Source: Diphasiastrum complanatum (taxonomy: Eukaryota; Streptophyta; Lycopodiopsida; Lycopodiales; Lycopodiaceae). Taken from it: DNA of 64,000 nucleotides. The DNA lies in contig CM055095.1 of the NCBI GenBank assembly GCA_029204225.1, forward strand, positions 24,462,190 to 24,526,189, written 5' to 3'. Made by a program: the position numbers and the translations under genes. Below, piece after piece: positions 32,915 through 43,795 of this stretch. A model generated the notes under the pieces. The model saw nothing but the letters and a program-made list of their open reading frames with translations, did not search any database and had not been told where the DNA came from. How positions within the stretch are numbered: the first letter of the stretch is position 1; every line of letters starts with the position of its first letter.

Positions 32915-33734
32915 TGTTGGGGGTATTCCCAACAAAGTGTAAATAAATAAAATCCTCCAATAAAATGTGTTGCGAGGGCATGACATCCTGCGTGTATAAG
33001 CTCATGGCCCAATGAGCACACAATTAGAGTTGTAAATAGAATAAACTTGACTTGGGCCTTGGAATTAAAATAAAACTAGAGGCCCAATGTCATTTTATAC
33101 TTAGAGATTACTTTTTAGAGTTGGGTCCAAATTGGGACTCACATGAATCTTGTGATTTATAATGTACTTTTTGTGGACCCTTGGATCAAGTTGGGTCCAA
33201 GATGAATGGTTAGGATCATTGTGGATATTAGCCAATAAGATTGAGGGGCAAGGGTCTTCCCCATTTTATAAAAGGGCACCATTTGTACACTATTTTCATT
33301 CTTAATGAGAAGGAGAAAACTCTACCATTTTTGGAAGAGAAACATCCTCATTTGCTAATCACTACTTGCTATTGCTCTTGATTGTGTTTTTCATTGCTTT
33401 CTATTTCCATGTTTATTGTTTGCCATAGTGAATGTTTTTTCATTAGCAAGCATAAGGAGCATTTGAGCTAACCTCCACCCTCACTCTCTATCTCTCTCTT
33501 TCTCTTCCCTTCTCAATCTCTTCTTCTTCATTCCTTCTCTTCAACCAAAACTATGATGAATGTTAGTGTAGAGGAGTAGAGTTAAAGATGAGTAGTATAG
33601 TGGTGAGTAGAGTTAAGGGAGAAAGTAGGAAATTAACTAAAAGTAGCATCTATGCATAGTTAGGTACCTATCTCGTGATCTAACCTCTGTTGACAGGCAC
33701 AAGGGCTATACTACGAGAGATCTTCGACCCCACA
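32915..33734 (+). repeat. LTR of family A, copy A3 (left end of inverted duplication)
   Basis: 820 bp, TGTTGGGGGTATTCCCAACA at the start (itself a short inverted repeat) and ACCCCACA at the end, followed by the PBS. Contains TATAAAAG at 33267-33274. Aligns along its whole length with 49997-50803 and with the reverse complement of 53263-54079. Confidence 0.95.
33267..33274 (+). promoter_or_regulatory. TATA box of family-A LTR
   Basis: TATAAAAG, about 350 bp into the LTR, within the block CCATTTTATAAAAGGGCACCA. The block is conserved in copies A1 (CATAAAAA), A5 and A6. The truncated LTR at 49556-49680 ends exactly at this block. Confidence 0.65.
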
Positions 33735-33735
33735 G

Positions 33736-33753
33736 TGGCGCCGTTGTCGGGAA
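33736..33753 (+). other. PBS of family A copy A3 (tRNA-Asp)
   Basis: TGGCGCCGTTGTCGGGAA, two changes from the perfect tRNA-Asp complement, one base after the LTR end. Confidence 0.92.
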
Positions 33754-34198
33754 TAGGTTTCCACTAACTAGTTTAGCTGCATTTTAGCTATTTTCTTGTT
33801 TTTTAGAGTAGTTTAGGTAGATTTTTGAGAGTTTATAGTTAATTTTCTGTATTTTTTTGTGTTTGGACTGTTCACAGCTAGCGGAGGAGGTGTGAGAGGG
33901 TAGAGGAGGCCCTGAACAATCTCTAAGGGCTTGAAACCCAAACCAATCATCCAAAAAACCCAAAAAACACACCAATTTGTATTTTGAAAAGAGCAAAAAA
34001 AAACTCATCAGATTTTTATATCTCCAGAATCAGTGAGAATTAACCCTTGCATGATTGGCAGTAGCTCCAGGGTACTTTTCCAGACCTGCATAGAAACTTG
34101 CGAGAGTTAGTTCCAAGCAGGTTGTAAAAATCAGAGAAAAATCATAAAAAATTCAAAAAACCCTTGAAAAAGTCCAAAAAAATTCAAATCTTCATAAG

Positions 34199-34265
34199 AA
34201 CTCTCGTAGAGCCCTCCGAAGTTCCATCTCAGTGAGACCAGGACACAGAGAATCTTGCGAGAGTT
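34199..34265 (+). ncRNA. Leader stem-loop, type 1, copy A3-1
   Basis: AACTCTCG (34199-34206) pairs with CGAGAGTT (34258-34265). Internal pairing continues discontinuously to the apex TCTCA-G-TGAGA (34227-34237). A second copy is at 34370-34436. A cis-acting RNA element by inference, not a separate transcript. Confidence 0.6.
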
Positions 34266-34520
34266 AGTTTGATGATTAAGTGCTTGTGCGAGAGTTCCCA
34301 TTGAAAAAAAGACGGAAAAGTACCAGTGAACCCTTGCAGACAGTGAAATTTTTAGTTCTAGTGGTCAAGAACTCTCGTAGAGGATTCTGAAGTTCCATCT
34401 TAGTGAGACCAGGACACAAAAGAGCTTGCGAGAGTTAGTTTGATTCCAGTGAGCAGAAAATTGGATTTAAGTGCTAAAAAATCACTAAAAAGTAAAGATC
34501 CAACAAATCCTTCCAGTAAG

Positions 34521-34588
34521 AACTCTTGCAGACCCTCTCAATCGATTCAGAATGTCAAATTACATCAGTGATGAAGTCTGCAAGAGTT
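34521..34588 (+). ncRNA. Leader stem-loop, type 2, copy A3
   Basis: AACTCTTGCAGAC (34521-34533) is perfectly complementary to GTCTGCAAGAGTT (34576-34588), loop of 42 bases. In the inverted copy (42051-41984) the arms read AACTCTCGTAGAC and GCCTGCGAGAGTT: position 7 is C-G instead of T-A, a compensatory change. Copy 51585-51652 has the T-A version. Confidence 0.65.
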
Positions 34589-35115
34589 AGTATGAAGATC
34601 TGGTGAAGATCAAGTACAAAAAGTGATTTTAAACCCTCACAGATAGTGAAATTTTCATTTCTTGTGAGAGTTAACTTTCGCAGAGAATTCTAAAGTGAGA
34701 TATGACCCAGATCTAGCTACTATGAAACTTGTGAGAGTTACTTCCCAGAGATCTGAAAGATATCAAGTTTTTTACCTACAGAAACAGTTAAAGAACCCTT
34801 GCATAGCCAACCCTTGCACAAGATAACCCTCGTAGACCAAATCAATCGAAAGATCTGCATCAAATCCAGCTACTATCAAAATCTCAGGTCAATCAGTGCA
34901 AGGAGTAAAAAGTTATCAAGGAAAAACCACCATAAAAGGCCAAAATTCATTTTGGCCAATCAGATCGATCAGATCCTTGAAGATCCAGACTGCATCCTAC
35001 TGTATAAGCAAGATCCAATCACTTTGGAACCCACCATCGGATGAATCTGAGATCGGAATGATCAATAACATGAAGGGTAGCAAATCAGGCACCACACCTT
35101 TCCAGATTAGCAACT

Positions 35116-36730
35116 GTGCAACAAGAGACAGAACCGAAACCAGCACCAATGGATCCAATGGGACAACCTGTATTTGTCGCACCCTTGCATGCAGTTGGGA
35201 AAGCACCATGGATGGAGATACCAAAATACGATGGATCATCAGATCCCATCCGATTCCTCCAGATCTACGAGCAAGCTTGTGAAATCTACGGCGAACGAAC
35301 ACCTGCAAAGAAGCTGATGCTATTCTTTCTGTCCTTACTTGCAGTGGCTCAAGATTGGTTTTTTAACCTGTCAGAGAAAGAGAAATCCACCTAGGAAGTG
35401 GTTAAAGTAGCTCTCATTAGGCGCTTTAAACCAAGAAAGTTCCTGGAGGACCCGTTTCTCCTGCTGAGCAAAGTCAAGATGGAAAAACGTGAAAGGGTCC
35501 GGAACTATATTGAATGAGTCAAACATCTACGATCCGTGTGCAGTGCAGCCTTGACTCCCGATCATGCGGTGATCATGTGGTTCCTAGTCGAATTACCACG
35601 AAGCATCAGAAGAGAACTGAAATGACGGGAGTAGTACGCTACTCTACAAGAAGCTATGGAAGATGCCATCAGAAAAGAGAATGAGAGATTTGACGACGAA
35701 TATCTTTCCACCCACACTCCTAATCCCTCAATTGCATCATCATCATCAAATGCATCCACTCTATCCACAGAACTGTTGTTGGAGCAAATGACAAAATTAC
35801 ACAAACAGCAGATGGAGCAACTTACAGCGTAGTTTGACCAGAAACTGATCAACCGGAACCAAGCTAGCTGCAGTATCCTTGACGAAAAAATGTATGGTGT
35901 TCAGTATACACGCAAAACCATACAGCGAATGAGTGTCCAGTCCTAAAGCAAAATCTTAGACTGACACATAGATTCTGCCATCTATGCAATGCAACATTGC
36001 ACGATACAACATTTTGACGTTTAACCACAGGGTTGTTCAACAGAAGAGAAGTCCTTATTAGACTTCTTATCCTTATCATCGAGGGGCACCTAACGTGGCA
36101 CCAAGGTACGACGCACCCAATCAACCACAACGCATGGCCTTACCTGATCCACCAAGGCCAGCCAATCAACAAGTGGCCTGTGTAAACCTAACAACAGTGG
36201 AACAAGAAATGCAAATGCCACCTCAACCTAAGCAGCAGCAAAGGTACGGACCAGCTGAACCATTTATGGATCCTGCCATAAATGAATATGTTTTGGCCTA
36301 TGCAGCTCAAACTCAACGTCAAGGTGAAAGAAATTACGGCTACTATGGATGCGGCGAAGGACACATAATTGTAGAATGTCCCTACAAGGGAAAATATACA
36401 ACCTCATGTCGAGATTGCAGTTATGGACACTGTTTCAAGAATTGTCCATTTAACCCTGGAACCAGTGCACCTCTTAACCTCATTGCCATACAGCAACTAG
36501 CAGTTCCAGCGGGGATGCCATCGAACGGTCAACAAGACCACGCTCATGTGTTAGCTGTTACATGTGCACAGAAGAGGAAGGAAGTGGCTCCCTCACCACC
36601 ACCATCAGTCACTGACGACCAACCCTCAACTTCAGCGCCATATCCAAATGTGAGGGAAGAGAGAAGACAGTACCAGAAAACAAGACATTGGGTACAAAAA
36701 GCACAAGAGGAGGAAAAAGAGCAAGAATAA
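35116..36730 (+). pseudogene. Family A gag (plus arm)
   Basis: Begins near MDPMGQPVFVAPLHAVGKAP. The gag domain has MEIPKYDGSSDPIRFLQIYE, LLAVAQDWFFNLSEKEKST and FLEDPFLLLSKVKMEKRERV. Stops at about 35392, 35516 and 35622 break it. The C-terminal part, open at 36095-36730, carries two 13-residue zinc knuckles: 36341-36379 (YYGCGEGHIIVEC, first Cys replaced by Tyr) and 36407-36445 (CRDCSYGHCFKNC, CX2CX3HX4C). An acidic Lys/Glu-rich tail follows (VQKAQEEEKEQE, stop at 36730). Gag would package element RNA. Protease lies 150 bp downstream. Confidence 0.85.
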
Positions 36731-36881
36731 GACATTTCCACAGAACCTCCAGTCAGCATCCAACGGGAACTGCAGGCAGGCTCACCACTGTGCATTGATC
36801 AGAATGATCGGTTGCACCAACATGAACCACCTTTTCACATAGTGGAGCCCAAGGAACCACGCACTGAAAGGCTCACACTTT

Positions 36882-38042
36882 TTGTTGTCAAGCCATGTTA
36901 GTTTACCACTTAGAGAACTACTGCGGATTGCACCACAAGCGAAAAGCCTTTTAGCTGAATGGGCCAAAGCGGATAAGGAGCTAATAGCGCCTGATTTCAT
37001 ATATTGTGCGGGCTATGATGAAACAAGTAACGTCCTCCACATCGTAGCAGCATGGGAAAGTGAGGAACATAACATCACTTTGCCAATCAAACACAAGAGA
37101 TACGAGGACGAGGCGACAATGGTAGATGGAGGATCAGGTGTCAATCTAATATCCACTACTTTGTACAAAAAATGGGATCTACAAGGATTGAAGCCAGCAA
37201 GATTTGCCATCAAGCTAGCAGATCAATCCTGTGTGAAACCAAAAGGTGTAGTTGCTGATATTCCCGTAAAGATAGTAGACATGCAGTATGTGATTACTTT
37301 TGTGGTCATGGATATATCTGAATCTCCATCTGCATACCGTGTTTTACTGGGAAGACCATGGTTGAGGACTATGCAAGTAGTACACAACTGGGGTACAGGG
37401 AAACTCACCTTCGAGAATAGAGAACAGGCTGTAAAGGTAGATCCAGCCACATGGGCGGTGAAACCTGTTGCATCCAAAGCTGATGACGGATCATCCACGA
37501 CAGATCATACGATTGATGGCCCAAGGCCAACCAAGAGAGGTCACTATCATTCAGAGATGGATGTCATGAGATGGACGGATGCATTAGCAACTATTGACTG
37601 CCAGACATTTCAATATGAATCAAATCCGGAACCGGGTACATCTTCACCCAAATGTTACACTATGGACACACCAATCACAGTTGGGGTGAATATGATAAAC
37701 GTAGCATGGCTGTCAGTGGAGCCGATTGAGAACCCAGTGGACGATGATCTAATCCCTTGGCAACATGGTCTAACTTATAATAAGGAGATTGAGCTGACTG
37801 ATGAACAGGTCCTACACCACATGGATCCAGATCGTTACGGAACCAAGAAGGTACCAACTCAACCACCACAAAGGTTTGCTACGGCGAAAGTCTCAAGGAT
37901 CGATCCACCCAAGACACCTACGAATAAGAAGAATAAGTTGAAGCAACGCTACAACCAGGTGATCCGATGGAGTGAACTACCCAAAGAGGCAATAGCTATA
38001 GTAGACATTGATATTCACAACCATGAGGAAAAGTCACAATAG
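36882..38042 (+). CDS. Family A aspartic protease region (plus arm), open frame
   Basis: 386 codons open. Residues 1-78 are a leader with LLRIAPQAKSLLAEWAKADK. The retropepsin-like domain has its active-site Asp at residue 82 (MVDGGSGVNLIS) and the closing hydrophobic-Gly motif YRVLLGRPWLRT at 152-163. After residue 200 comes the linker to RT. The DGGS form replaces the more usual DTGA/DSGA and is shared with gypsy H. The first Met (36882) is probably internal to a longer polyprotein. Protease would process Gag-Pol in particles. The preceding gag is broken, so expression from this copy is doubtful. Confidence 0.8.
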   Translation: MLSSHVSLPLRELLRIAPQAKSLLAEWAKADKELIAPDFIYCAGYDETSNVLHIVAAWESEEHNITLPIKHKRYEDEATMVDGGSGVNLISTTLYKKWDLQGLKPARFAIKLADQSCVKPKGVVADIPVKIVDMQYVITFVVMDISESPSAYRVLLGRPWLRTMQVVHNWGTGKLTFENREQAVKVDPATWAVKPVASKADDGSSTTDHTIDGPRPTKRGHYHSEMDVMRWTDALATIDCQTFQYESNPEPGTSSPKCYTMDTPITVGVNMINVAWLSVEPIENPVDDDLIPWQHGLTYNKEIELTDEQVLHHMDPDRYGTKKVPTQPPQRFATAKVSRIDPPKTPTNKKNKLKQRYNQVIRWSELPKEAIAIVDIDIHNHEEKSQ

Positions 38043-38462
38043 TTCCGAAGAAAGACAACAAGGATGAATCCACCAAAATGACAAAAAAGAGCAAAAAGAA
38101 GGTGTTGGATTCCTTGAAGTCAATCAAGTTAGACTCAGATACAATGTCATCTTCTACACAGGTGACAAAAAATAAAACCAATCGAGCCAAGATCAATATG
38201 TTGAAAGAGTAATCTTAATGAGCTCTAGTTCATGAGATGTCTGATACTTTCAAGAATTATACATTGGACGATGTGATAATCATGATACAAGGCACCAGCG
38301 GAACAAGTCTTTGAGGGACCTGCGTGAACACAGCCAATGAATCTTGCGGACCCAGGAGAAGAAGAAAGGATAGTGCATGTGGGAGAGCAGTTAAAGCCCA
38401 CGTAGTTCAAGAGGCTACGATCCTTGTTGGTGGAATATAAAGACTGTCTTGCCTGGAGCTAT
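38043..38462 (+). pseudogene. Family A linker before RT (plus arm), truncated
   Basis: After the stop at 38040 the frames continue with DTFKNYTLDDVII, EERIVHVGEQLKP and RLRSLLVEYKDCLAWSYSDL, the linker that precedes RT in this clade (compare YLVHIGAHLNREQ and HVFAWTYKDM in gypsy H). At about 38462 it meets the minus arm tail to tail. RT, RNase H and integrase are absent. Confidence 0.7.
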
Positions 38463-40042
38463 AGTGATCTCCTGTCACCTGTGTAGAAGATGATGCGGTA
38501 TCTGAGTCCATTTTGATTGACTTCAAGGAATCCAACACCTTCTTTTTGTCCTTTTTTGTCATTTTGGTGGATTTTTCCTTTCATTGGAACTACCGTGATA
38601 TTCGCCTCATGATTGCAAATATCCACTGTAGCTTTCACTTCTTTGGATAGATCACTCCATCGGATCACCTGGTTGTAGCGTTGCTTCAACTAATTTTTCT
38701 TATTCGCAAGTGCCTTGGGGAGATCGATCCTTGAGACTTTCGCCATAGCAGACTTTTGCGGTGGTTGAGCTGGTACTTTCTTGGTTCCGTAACGATCTGG
38801 GTCCATGTGGTGTAGGACCTGCTCATCAGTCAGCTCAATCTCCTTATTATAAGTTAGAGCATGTTGCCGCGGGACTAGATCATATTGTCCACTAGGTTCT
38901 CAATAGGTTCCGCTGACAGCTAAGCTACGTTTATCATATTCACCCCAAATGTGATTGGTGTGTCCATAATATAACACTTGGGTAAAGATGTACTAGGTTT
39001 AGGATTTGATTCATATTGATATGTCCGACAGTAGATAGTTGCTAATGCATCCGTTCATATCACGACATCCGTCTCTGAATCATAATGACCTCCCTTGGCT
39101 GGCCTTGGGCGATCAATCGTGTGATCTATCATGGATGATCCGTCATCAGCCTTGGGTGCAATAGGTTTCACTGCCCATGTGGTTGGATAAACCTTCACAT
39201 CCTGCTCTTTGTTTTCAAAGGTGAGTTTTTCCGTGCCCCAGTTGTGTACTACTTGCGTAGTCCTCAACCATGGTCTTCCCAATAATACACGGTATGCAGT
39301 TGGAGATTCAGATATATCCATAACTACAAAAGTAATCACAAACTGCATGCCTGCTATCTTTACAGGGATATCGGCAACTACGCCTTTTGGTTTCACACAG
39401 GATTGATCTTCTAGCTTGATGGCAAATCTTGTTGCCTTCAACCCTTGCAAATCCCACTTTATACAAAGTAGTGGAGATCAAATTGACACCTGATCCTCCA
39501 TCTACCACTGTTGCCTTGTCCTCGTGTCTCTTGTATTTGATTGGCAAAGTGATGTTGTGTTCCTCACTTTCCCATGCTGCTTCGATGTGGAGGATGTTAT
39601 TTGTTTCTTCATAGCTCATACAATATATGGGCTCAGGCGCTACTGGCTCAGCATCCGCTTTGGCCCATTCAGCTAGAAGGCTTTTCGCTTGTGGTGCAAT
39701 CCACAGTAGTTCTCCGAGTGGTAAACTAACACGGCTTGACTGTAAAAGTATGAGTCTTTCAGTGCATGGTTCCTCGGGCTCTACCATGTGAAAAGGTGGT
39801 TCATGTTGGTGCAACCAATCATTCTGATCAGTGCGCAGTTGTGAGCTCGCTTGCGGTTCCCTTTCGATGCCAACTAGAGGTTCGGTGGGATTGTCTCTTT
39901 TTTGCTCTTTTTCCTTCGCTTGTGCTTTCTGTACCCAGTGTCTTATTTTCTGGTATTGTCTTCTTTCTTCCCTCACATTTGGATATGGTGTTGAAGTTGA
40001 GGGTTGGTCATCAGTTACAAATGGTGGTGGTGAGGGAGCCAC
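38463..40042 (-). pseudogene. Family A aspartic protease region (minus arm)
   Basis: Mirror copy of 36600-38170. Minus-strand 40042-39308 covers the Gag tail and protease start with LLWIAPQAKSLLAEWAKADA and VVDGGSGVNLISTTLYK. A frameshift at about 39455 leads to 39450-39055 with FAIKLEDQSCVKPKGVVADI and YRVLLGRPWLRT. The tail 39054-38463 ends with a segment also present at 38110-38160. By eye the protein is about 80-85 percent identical to the plus arm, so the two arms are separate diverged copies, not a fresh duplication. Confidence 0.85.
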
Positions 40043-40054
40043 TTCCTTCCTCTT

Positions 40055-41627
40055 CTATGCTTGCGTGACGGCTAACACATGAACATGGAATTGGTGTCTT
40101 TCCAAGGGCATCCCTGATGGAACTGCTAGTTGTTGTATTGCAATGAAGTTGAGAGGTGCATTGGTTCCAGGTTTAAATGGACAATTCTTGAAACAGTGTC
40201 CATAACCGCATTCCCAACAGAAGGATGTATATTGTCCCTTGTAGGGACATTCTGCAATTTTGTGTCCTTCTTCGCATCCGAAGCAGCCGTAGTTTCTTCC
40301 ACCTTGACGCTGAGTGTGAGCTACGTAGGCTGCAACATATTCATTTATGGCAGGATCCATAAATGGTTCATCTAGTCTGTACCATTGCTGCTGCTCAGGT
40401 TGAGGTGGCATTTGAATCTTTGGTTCCGATGTTGTCAGGTTTACATGGGCCACTTGTTGATTGGCTGGCCCTGGTGGTGCAGGTAAGGCCATATGCTGTT
40501 GTTGATTCGATGCGCCGTACCTTGGTGCCACGTTGGGTGCCCCTTGATGGTAAGGATAAGAAGTCTGATAAGGACTTCTCTTCTATTGAACAATCTGGGT
40601 GTTTCATGGGCAAAATGCCGTATCGTGCAATGTTGCATTGCACATATGTCAGAATCTATCTGTCAGTCTCAGATTTTGCTTTAGGATTGGACACTTGTTC
40701 GTTATATAGTTTTGCGTGCACATTGAACACCATACATTCACCGTCGCGGGTACTGCAGCTGGGTTGGTTCTAATTGATGTGGTGTTACTGCTACAGCTCC
40801 CTACAAGGCTTTCAGTTTTTGGTCAAACTGCGCCGTCAGTTGCTCCATCTGCTATTTGTGTAATTTTGTCATTTGTTCCAACAGTAGTTCTGTGGATAGA
40901 GGTGATGCATTTGATGATGACGATGCTAACGAGGGAATAGGAGTGTGGTGGATGGATATTCGTCGTCAGATCCCTCGTCCTCTTCCCTGATGGCATCTTC
41001 CATAGCTTCTTGTAGAGTAGCATACTGCTCTTGTCATTTCAGTTCTCTTCTGATGCTTCGTGGTAATCCGGCTAGGAGCCACATGATTTCACCGCATAAT
41101 CGGGAGTTAGGGTTGTACTGCACTCGGATCGTAGGTGTTTGACCCGTCCAATATAGTCCTTGACCCTTTCTCGTTTTCCCATTTTGACTTTACTTGGCAA
41201 GAGAAATGGGTTTTCTAAGAACTTTCTTGTTTTCAAACAAGTAATAAGAGCTGCTTTAATCCCTTCCCAGGTGGATTTTTCTTCTTCTGACAGGTTGAAA
41301 AACCAATCTTGAGCCACTGCCAATAAGAACATGGGGAACAACATCAGCTTCTCCGCAAGTGTCTGTTCGTCGTAGATTTTACAAGCTTATTCGTAGATCT
41401 GGAGGAAACGGATAAGATCGGATGGTGCTGGTTTCGGTTTTGCCTCTTGTTGCACAACTGCTAATCTGGGAAGGTGTGGTGCTTGATTTGCTATCCTTCA
41501 TGCTATTGATCGTCCCAATCTCAGATTCATCCGATGGTAGGCTCCAAAGTGGTTGGATCTTGCTTGTATAGTGGAATGCAGTCTGGATCTTTAAGGATTT
41601 GATAACTCTGATCGGTTGGAAGTGCAT
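40055..41627 (-). pseudogene. Family A gag (minus arm)
   Basis: Minus strand. 41344-41072 has FLLAVAQDWFFNLSEEEKST followed by WEGIKAALI and VKMGKRERVKDYIGRVKHLR (gag domain; less broken than the plus arm). 40531-40055 has the C-terminal part with two intact short-spaced knuckles, CFGCEEGHKIAEC (40285-40247) and CWECGYGHCFKNC (40219-40181), both CX2CX3HX4C. Several stops and frameshifts occur between, for example near 40640 and 41070. The first codons lie near 41560-41400 with DLIRFLQIYE preceding an in-frame stop. Confidence 0.85.
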
Positions 41628-42766
41628 TTTAGGCCTTTTACGGTGGTTTTTCCTTGATAACTTTTTACTCCTTGCACTGATTGACCTGATATTTTGACAG
41701 TAGCTAGATCTGATGCAAATCTTTCCACTAATCTAGTCTGCGAGAGTTCTCTTATGCAAAGGTTGGATGTGCGAGGTTCTTTAGCTGTTTTTGCAGATAA
41801 AAAACTTGATATCTCTCAGATCTTTGAAAAGTAACTCTCGCAAGGATCACAGTAGCTAGATTTGGGTCAGATTTCACTATAAAATTCTCTACAAGAGTTA
41901 ACTCTCGCAAGAAGTGAAAATTTCATTGTATGCGAGGGTTCAGAACCACTATTTTGGCTTGATCTTCACCAAATCTCAAAACCAACTCTCGCAGGCTTCA
42001 TCACTGATGGAAATTAACATTCTGAATTGATTGAGAGGGTCTACGAGAGTTCTTACTGGAAAGATTTGCTGGATCTTCACATTTTGGTGAATATTTTGCA
42101 CTTAAATCCAATTTTATGCTCACTAAAATCAAACTAACTCTCGCAAGCTCTTCTGTGTCCTGGTCTCACTGAGATGGAACTTCAAAATCCTCTACGAGAG
42201 TTCTTGCCCACTGGAACTGAAAATTTTGGTGTCTGCGAGGGTTCTCTTGTACTTTCTCATTTTTTTTCTCATTGGAAACTCTCGCACATGCACTCAGAGA
42301 TCAAACTAACTCTCGCAAGCTTCTATGTGTCTTGGTCTCACTAAGATGGAATTTCAGAGAGCTCTATGAGAGTTTTGGTGAAGATTTGACTTTTTTATGA
42401 TTTTTTTTTTATTTTTGCAATCTGCTTGAAAGTAACTCTCGCAGGCTTCTATGCAGGTCTGGGACAGTACCTTGGAGCTACTGCCAATCATGCAAGGATT
42501 AATTCACACTGGTTTTGGAGATATAAAAATCTGATGAGATTTTAGGCTCTTTTTCTCTCCAAAAATACAGATTTCTGTTGTTTTTGGCTGGTTAGTTTGG
42601 ATTTCAAGCCCTCCTCTACCCTCTCACACCTCCTCCGCTAGCTATGAATAGTCCAAACATAAAAAAAATATAGAAAACTAACTCTAACTCCCCACAAATC
42701 TACTTAAACTACTCTAAAAAACAGGAAAATAGCTAAAATGCAACTAAACTAGTTAGTAGAAACCTG
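41628..42766 (-). other. Structured 5' leader of family A (minus arm, copy A4)
   Basis: Collinear with the plus-arm leader in reverse. Hairpins: 41984-42051 (type 2), 42136-42202 (type 1; AACTCTCG pairs with CGAGAGTT, apex TCTCACTGAGA) and 42310-42375 (type 1, weaker), plus AACTCTCGC/GCGAGGGTT at about 41900-41941. No gene supported. Confidence 0.75.
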
Positions 42767-42784
42767 TCCCTGGCAACGACGCCA
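42767..42784 (-). other. PBS of family A copy A4 (tRNA-Asp)
   Basis: Element orientation TGGCGTCGTTGCCAGGGA; two changes from the tRNA-Asp complement. The LTR starts at 42786. Confidence 0.9.
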
Positions 42785-42785
42785 C

Positions 42786-43121
42786 TATAGGGTCGAAGAT
42801 CTTGCGTAGTATAGCCCTCCCACCTGTCAACAAGGGTTAGATCACTGGATAGGTACCTAACTATGCATAGATGCTAATTTTAGTTAGTTTCCTACTTTGC
42901 ATCTAACTCTACCTTTACTAACACTACTCACTCTAGCTCTACTCTTCCTAAACTAACTTCATCATGATTTTGGGTGAAGATAGAGGATAGAATAAAAGAA
43001 GAAGAAGGAGAGGAAGAGATAAAGAGAGAGAGATGAGATGAAGGTTAGCTCAAATGCTCAATGTCATTGCTTATGGAAAGACCTTAACTAGCATAAACAA
43101 AAAAGCATGGGAAATGAAAAT
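42786..43121 (-). repeat. LTR of family A copy A4, first part
   Basis: Plus strand TATAGGGTCGAAGATC onward. Interrupted by copia M at 43122. The LTR continues at 49556-49680 without loss, and the joined order matches 53263 onward. 43117-43121 (AAAAT) is the duplicated target. Confidence 0.92.
43117..43121. repeat. Target-site duplication AAAAT, left
   Basis: GGGAAATG-AAAAT precedes the M LTR, and AAAAT-AACAAGCAATCAC follows it at 49551-49555. The unoccupied homologous site at about 53585-53610 reads GGGAAATGAAAATAACAAGC. Confidence 0.97.
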
Positions 43122-43776
43122 TGTGAAAATTGTCAACATTTCCTAGCTAGTTTGAGGCCTAAATTGGCTAAAATTGTAAATAGTTTTGGTTCTGGAGTTT
43201 CACACGTGTGAACCAGGCCACAATGTTTTTATTTACTGTATTTTTTCAGTATGATGAAGTGTCAAACTTCATACCCTTCAAAATGAGACCATTTTGATGT
43301 ATTTTGGTCATATAAGCCATTTTTAGCTATTTTTCCTATATAGGGAATATCTAGGGTCAAGTACCTTCTAGAGATAGGAGAGAGAGTCATCTTCCTCATC
43401 CATAAATAGTAGGGAAGTCGTGGAGAACAGGTTGGAGAAACCTTTTGTATGCTTCATTGAGATCAATAGATCATTGTCATTGTTTCTTCCTCCATTGAGA
43501 GCATTGTTGTGTGTATTGTCTTCAAGCTATTGTGTATGATCTTAGGTGCTTTCCAAAAGTGGTAGGCTGATGTATTATGGACTGTATAATGCTATTTTGG
43601 GCCGCACTTGATGTTTATGGAAGTTTCCATTTGTGATAAATGCTTTTTGATCAAGTTCTTTGCATTCTAGGTAGCATAGAATGTGTTGCCAATTCCTAGC
43701 TTATGTAGTTTGGAGTGCAAGCATTCAAGCCAATGATCTTGGAGTTTAGATCCACTTAGGATCTGTATTTTTCACA
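43122..43776 (+). repeat. 5' LTR of copia M
   Basis: 655 bp. Contains a CACACGTGTG palindrome (near 43202), TATATAGG at 43337 and ATAAATAG at 43402, either of which could be the TATA box. Differs from the 3' LTR at three sites: GAGATA/GAGAGA and GAGAGAGT/GAGAGAAT near 43370-43390, and AATGCT/AATGTT near 43590. Confidence 0.97.
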
Positions 43777-43795
43777 TGGTATCAGAGCTGGTTGG
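43777..43795 (+). other. PBS of copia M (initiator tRNA-Met)
   Basis: TGGTATCAGAGCTGGTTGG abuts the LTR. TGGTATCAGAGC is the complement of the plant initiator tRNA-Met 3' end, standard for copia elements. Confidence 0.95.

Larger units (their letters stand above)
33754..35100 (+). other. Structured 5' leader of family A (copy A3)
   Basis: About 1.35 kb without a supported gene between PBS and gag. It contains repeated stem-loops whose 5' arms are AACTCTCG or AACTCTTG and 3' arms CGAGAGTT or CAAGAGTT: 34199-34265 (apex TCTCAGTGAGA), 34370-34436, 34521-34588 (13-bp perfect arms), and weaker ones at about 34641-34672. The first two share the block GAAGTTCCATCT-x-AGTGAGACCAGGACACA. Retroviral leaders carry packaging and dimerisation hairpins, and this is the corresponding place. 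Function here is inferred. Confidence 0.75.
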
